DNA of 64,000 bases from an uncultured Eisenbergiella sp. (GTDB taxonomy: Bacteria > Bacillota > Clostridia > Lachnospirales > Lachnospiraceae). This document shows positions 60,593-64,000 of the stretch, in pieces (position 1 is the stretch's first letter; each line of letters starts with the position of its first letter). The notes below the pieces were generated by a model. That model saw nothing but the letters and a program-made list of their open reading frames with translations, was not told where the DNA came from and searched no databases. The position numbers and the translations under genes are program-made. Where the stretch lies: NCBI GenBank assembly GCA_947627215.1, contig CANQVD010000017.1, positions 1-64,000 on the forward strand, written 5' to 3'.

Positions 60593-61732
60593 ATGAATCA
60601 GGACGAATATCAGGAACAAGAGGTCGAAAGCGCCTCCGGAAGGGCCGGGCGTTCTTCCGCAACATCCGGGAGCTCCTCCCGGAAAACCGGAAGCGCCTCC
60701 GGAAAGGCCAAAGGCTCCTCCGGTCACAAATCCGCCTCCCATAAAAAGCAGAGCGCCCGCACATCCTCCGCCTCCGGCCGCCGACGCCGCAGAAAAAAGA
60801 AAAGGCCCAACGGCCATCTCATCTTTTTCGCGGTCCTGGCCGCGGCCCTGCTCATCACGGTGATCCAGCTCCTGCTCTGGAACAAAGGAAAAAAATCGGA
60901 CTATGACCCCAACAGCACCACCTCGGAATTCGACGTGGAGGTGCTGGACTATCTGATGCCGGTGGATCCCGATTTTCTGAAGGGCCGCGCGGACGACGGC
61001 GTTACCACCGTTCTCGCTCTTGGCAACGACCCCTTCGACAGCACCGGAGAAGGCGAAAGCCTGGCTTCTCTGATCGAAGCGGAGGCGGATGTTAAGGTGC
61101 TCAACGGCGCGTTCCCCGGCAGCACCATCGCCATGAAAAACCAGACCTATGACAACAGCTATCCGCTGGACGGCCTGAGCCTTTACTGGACAGCCGCCGC
61201 GATCTGCAACCACAACTTCGATCTGATGGAAGTGGTCGTAAGGGATCTGGCCTCCGACGCCTGCAGCAGCGCGCTGCAGACCCTCCGGGAGGTGGATATG
61301 GAAACGGTGGACGACCTGATCATTTTCTACGATCTGCAGGACTATATGGGCCGCCGCATCGTCTATGACGAGAACAATCCGAACAACCTGAATACCTGCT
61401 ACGGCGCGCTGAATGCCACGATCCAACTGATCGCGGAGCAGTACCCCCATATCCGCATCTTCGTTTTCTCTCCCACCTGGGGGACCTTCACAGAAGGGGA
61501 CGGAACCGTTCGGGACGCGGATCTGGACGATATGGGCAACGGCACGGTCGCGGATTATGTCAACTGGGAACTGGAGGTCTGCCGCAGCAACGGCGTCACC
61601 TTCATTGACATGTATTACGGCGGCGTCTCCATGGACAACAGGGACTGCCTGACCGACGGCTGGCATCTGAACGAAAAGGGCCGCAGACGGATCGCCGAAC
61701 GGTTTTCGCAGATCCTGCACCGCTGGGATTGA
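60593..61732 (+). CDS. Membrane-anchored SGNH/GDSL-like hydrolase
   Basis: The 379-residue protein has a Ser/Gly/Lys-rich cytoplasmic segment of about 70 residues, one membrane helix (about 74-95) and an extracytoplasmic domain. The domain has LALGNDPFDS where the GDS block would be, NGAFPGSTIA, and the C-terminal Asp-x-x-His block in DGWHLNEKGRRRIAE. The usual nucleophile Ser is replaced in the GND motif, so activity is uncertain. It may act on cell-wall or exopolysaccharide O-acyl groups. Confidence 0.72.
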   Translation: MNQDEYQEQEVESASGRAGRSSATSGSSSRKTGSASGKAKGSSGHKSASHKKQSARTSSASGRRRRRKKKRPNGHLIFFAVLAAALLITVIQLLLWNKGKKSDYDPNSTTSEFDVEVLDYLMPVDPDFLKGRADDGVTTVLALGNDPFDSTGEGESLASLIEAEADVKVLNGAFPGSTIAMKNQTYDNSYPLDGLSLYWTAAAICNHNFDLMEVVVRDLASDACSSALQTLREVDMETVDDLIIFYDLQDYMGRRIVYDENNPNNLNTCYGALNATIQLIAEQYPHIRIFVFSPTWGTFTEGDGTVRDADLDDMGNGTVADYVNWELEVCRSNGVTFIDMYYGGVSMDNRDCLTDGWHLNEKGRRRIAERFSQILHRWD

Positions 61733-61766
61733 CACGGCGGTTCACTGGGATTGACACGGCGGTTCA
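61723..61766. repeat. Perfect 22-bp tandem duplication at the end of the SGNH gene
   Basis: CTGGGATTGACACGGCGGTTCA occurs twice (61723-61744 and 61745-61766). The first copy holds the last codons and stop; the second supplies part of the terminator stem. It is probably a recent slippage event. Confidence 0.85.
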
Positions 61767-61778
61767 TGCCGCCTTTTT
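61758..61778 (+). terminator. Terminator after the SGNH gene
   Basis: GGCGG (61758-61762), a 6-nt loop, CCGCC (61769-61773) and TTTTT. It overlaps the last codons of the convergent membrane-protein gene. Confidence 0.65.
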
Positions 61779-62528
61779 AAAGATTTCCACCGCCTCGTTG
61801 CGGTACACGTCATAGGCTTCGATCTGCGTCAGAAGTGTGAGATGGTTTTTTTCAAAATCTCCCTTCACCGGCACGGCCCGGTTCAGGATCAGGTAATGGC
61901 AGTAATATTCGTTCAGGAGCGGCGCGAGGGCATCGAGATCGATGGTGTCCTCGCGCATCACTTTGTAGATGGGATGCGTGTCCCAGTTCCATACCCACTG
62001 AGGCTCCAGCATTTCCCGCCCGTAGGGCATCTGAATCTCGGAGCTGTACTGTCGCACATAATAGATCAGCTCCTCCGGGAAGACGGCCCATACCCGTTCC
62101 TCATCCTCCGCCGGCATGATCTCATTGCAGATGGCGATGACGGCATTGGGCATATGATAGCGGTTCTGCGCCTTTGTCACATGGATATTGTCATAGACAT
62201 AATCTCCGGACAGGATCAGCACCGCCAGCAGGACGAAGCCCGCTGCGCGGTTCTTTTCAAAGATCCGCACACAGGCATAGGCGATCACCGCCGTCATGGG
62301 CAGCAGCCAGAGCACCCGGTAATAGGTGCCCTCATCCAGCACATCCATCAGCGCCTTAAAGGGCGGCAGAAAAAACAGGACCAGGATCACGAGCGACACG
62401 TCGATCAGCACGATCCGGACCAGCCTCCGCTTCTCCGTAAACAGAAGCCATACCAACGCCACGAGAAACAGCAGGGGATAGATTCCGCTGCCGCAATACT
62501 GTCTGAACACGGAAATGATCTGCGCCAT
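61764..62528 (-). CDS. Hypothetical membrane protein of the DUF6077 cluster
   Basis: The 254-residue protein has four or five membrane helices in its first 115 residues, then a soluble extracytoplasmic domain with AEDEERVWAVFPEELIYYVR and a C-terminal ALAPLLNEYYCHYLILNRAV. It resembles the tail of glycosyltransferase-39-like or DUF6077-linked membrane proteins. It starts 10 bp after the DUF6077 gene and may be its continuation or partner. The function is unknown. Confidence 0.7.
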   Translation of the reverse strand: MAQIISVFRQYCGSGIYPLLFLVALVWLLFTEKRRLVRIVLIDVSLVILVLFFLPPFKALMDVLDEGTYYRVLWLLPMTAVIAYACVRIFEKNRAAGFVLLAVLILSGDYVYDNIHVTKAQNRYHMPNAVIAICNEIMPAEDEERVWAVFPEELIYYVRQYSSEIQMPYGREMLEPQWVWNWDTHPIYKVMREDTIDLDALAPLLNEYYCHYLILNRAVPVKGDFEKNHLTLLTQIEAYDVYRNEAVEIFKKAA

Positions 62529-62538
62529 CCCGCACCTC

Positions 62539-63624
62539 CTATCCCATCACCAGCAAAAGTCCCAGATAAACCACGTTCGGAATACAGCAGACCCCGAGCT
62601 GCACCAGGAGCGACAGCCGCTTCAGCCGAACCGCTGCCGCAAGCCCCGCGATGCCGATGAACATGGCTGCCAGAAATGCGCCCATGCTGGTCATCATGGC
62701 CGCCGCGATATTCGTGATCACCAGCAGACAGAGCAATCCCCATTTTTTCTGGTCCCGGCGCTCCAGGATCTCCCAGAGCAGCAGGAGCAGGGCCAACAGC
62801 ACCAGATTCGCCATGACGGATTTCCCCTGTCGGGTGCGCATCAGGAAAAAAGTCGCGTTCGTATAGATGGAGGTATTGCCCCAGATCTGCAGAACGCTCA
62901 CCAGGATCATGAAAAACGGCAGCTTTCCCGTGAGGTCTCCTTCAAACAGCTTCGTCCCGATCAGATAATAACACAGATAGGTCAGCGGGATCAGCACCAG
63001 CGGCAGCAGCGTGTGAGCCACAATGGCCGCGTGAATGCCTGTCATCCGGGCCACATACGCCTCCCAGAGCGGCAGGGACGCGAACGCGTGCCGCACGTCC
63101 AGGCCGGTGGACAGGCCCGTATAGGGCCGAATGCGGTTCAGCACGCCCGTCTGGTCCGCCAGCACCGACTGTACCACATAATAGGAATCATCCCCGTCGA
63201 ACATGGCACGGGTATAGGACATATACAACTGGAATCCGATCAGGGCGGCGGCGAACAGCCAGTATATGCGCGCCTCCCGGGAAAGCCCCGCCAGCCGCTC
63301 CCGGCACTCTCTGACATACGCCCGCGGAACGGCCCACGCGCTCCCGTCCCTTCCGGCGCGCAGCAAATACAAAACCGCTCCCGCCGCGGATAACAGGGCC
63401 AGCGCCCCGCTCGCCAGCAGGACCAGCTCATCCATCCCATGCGGGAGACAGATCATGACCGGCACCGCAATGAGCTGAAAGACCGCGAACTGCGTCAGAA
63501 TACCGGAAAGATAGAGCCTGGCGGCGCCGCATTTCCGTTCCCCCCATGCGCCCCGCCAAAGCAGCCCGGTACACAGCGGCGCAATGACAAATAAAAATCC
63601 GAACCCCAAAGCCTTCTGAATCAT
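62539..63624 (-). CDS. DUF6077 domain membrane protein
   Basis: The 361-residue protein has about ten hydrophobic segments. It begins IQKALGFGFLFVIAPLCTGLL and contains YMSYTRAMFDGDDSYYVVQS, GLSTGLDVRHAFASLPLWEAY and MTGIHAAIVAHTLLPLVLIP, typical of DUF6077 proteins that often stand beside surface-polysaccharide genes. The layout with Asp-rich luminal loops recalls GT-C glycosyltransferases, but that is only a suggestion. It overlaps the upstream gene by 4 bp. Confidence 0.75.
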   Translation of the reverse strand: MIQKALGFGFLFVIAPLCTGLLWRGAWGERKCGAARLYLSGILTQFAVFQLIAVPVMICLPHGMDELVLLASGALALLSAAGAVLYLLRAGRDGSAWAVPRAYVRECRERLAGLSREARIYWLFAAALIGFQLYMSYTRAMFDGDDSYYVVQSVLADQTGVLNRIRPYTGLSTGLDVRHAFASLPLWEAYVARMTGIHAAIVAHTLLPLVLIPLTYLCYYLIGTKLFEGDLTGKLPFFMILVSVLQIWGNTSIYTNATFFLMRTRQGKSVMANLVLLALLLLLWEILERRDQKKWGLLCLLVITNIAAAMMTSMGAFLAAMFIGIAGLAAAVRLKRLSLLVQLGVCCIPNVVYLGLLLVMG

Positions 63625-64000
63625 GCCTCTCCTTTTCCCTCATAAAACCGGGGCGCTGCCTCATACCAGTCATCCCAGATGGCGGCGTAATCATAGTTTT
63701 CCACCAGCCGGCGCAGCCGCCGGAAACTTCCCGCATAATTGTCCGCGGTCAGTTCGCAGGTCCCGTCCGCGAAGCAGTCCGTGATATACCGGCAGGTATC
63801 CTTATGATAATGCATGTAATCCGCGTAATTATTCAGATTGCAGATGATCTCCTCCTGTCCCAGAAAGCTGAACACCCGCACATTTTCATAAGAAAGCAGG
63901 CGCTGCGTCATATACGTCAGCCGTTCCAGCACCGCGTCCGTTTCCTTCTGCCGCGTTACATCGTTCCAGAACAAAATGCTGTAGGGGGGATAAAAAAAGA
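63621..64000 (-). CDS. C-terminal part of a DltD/SGNH-like membrane-linked protein (5' end outside window)
   Basis: The frame is open to the right edge; the apparent TTG start at 63974 is internal, since the reading continues upstream as YPPYSILFWND. That motif and the later NLNNYADYMHYH resemble the C-terminal half of a family of Lachnospiraceae SGNH-like surface proteins, from memory. It is likely to modify a surface polymer with the DUF6077 pair downstream. At least 125 residues are visible. Confidence 0.65.
   Translation of the reverse strand, partial: FFYPPYSILFWNDVTRQKETDAVLERLTYMTQRLLSYENVRVFSFLGQEEIICNLNNYADYMHYHKDTCRYITDCFADGTCELTADNYAGSFRRLRRLVENYDYAAIWDDWYEAAPRFYEGKGEA

Overview
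The window looks like chromosome of a spore-forming Clostridia member, most likely Lachnospiraceae. The evidence is a Tad-type type IVb pilus locus with no outer-membrane secretin, DUF5702 and DUF6382-FHA proteins, a BofA-like protein, DUF2508, DUF6077 membrane proteins and Gram-positive style cell-wall genes. Most of the window is visibly GC-rich. The first 2 kb and the Abi gene at 50.4 kb are clearly AT-rich and look acquired. The family assignment is inferred from gene content; no ribosomal RNA or tRNA gene is visible.

Region 1 (1-2.4 kb) is mobile-element residue: the end of a DUF6076-like protein, an AlbA/Schlafen-type regulator with a palindromic operator, a TnpV gene, and a 119-bp palindromic element that interrupts an aldo/keto reductase copy. 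Region 2 (2.4-13.2 kb) is a one-directional redox and hydrolase island: aldo/keto reductases, acetyltransferase, OhrR-like regulator, flavodoxins, glutathione peroxidase, ArsP-like permease, DUF362 lipoprotein and two esterase-like proteins, headed by a LysR regulator. Four copies of one composite operator lie in front of its transcription units. Three of them share exactly the same spacing to a -10 box, so the island reads as one LysR regulon. Three genes in it are broken.

Region 3 (13.3-18.9 kb) has an FtsX-type ABC exporter whose ATPase gene carries an in-frame stop, divergent from an AgrA/AgrC-like (LytTR/GHKL) two-component system. Matching boxes precede both promoters. Region 4 (19-27.6 kb) is mostly housekeeping: a GH42 beta-galactosidase behind S-adenosylhomocysteine hydrolase, a 2-hydroxyacid dehydrogenase, glucose-6-phosphate isomerase, a TSCPD protein, MurG and DUF2508.

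Region 5 (27.7-38.7 kb) starts with bofA, then a roughly 10-kb Tad pilus operon. It runs from a promoter at 28.05 kb, through a leader with an intrinsic terminator, to a strong terminator at 38.64 kb. It encodes TadZ-, TadA-, TadB- and TadC-like proteins, a Flp pilin, three pseudopilin-like proteins, a prepilin peptidase, an FHA protein, a rhomboid protease and a HIT protein.

Region 6 (38.7-50.2 kb) holds glgB, a large TPR/pseudo-AAA protein, an operon of S1 protein, small alarmone synthetase and AI-2E family exporter, and a VanRS-like pair with a serine D,D-carboxypeptidase. Region 7 (50.2-64 kb) holds an AT-rich Abi (HEPN) gene, a C-S lyase/MATE operon, a 1357-residue membrane-anchored Ig-like/GH25 protein, paired small EamA-like transporters, an SGNH-like protein and a membrane-protein cluster (DUF6077) running off the right edge.
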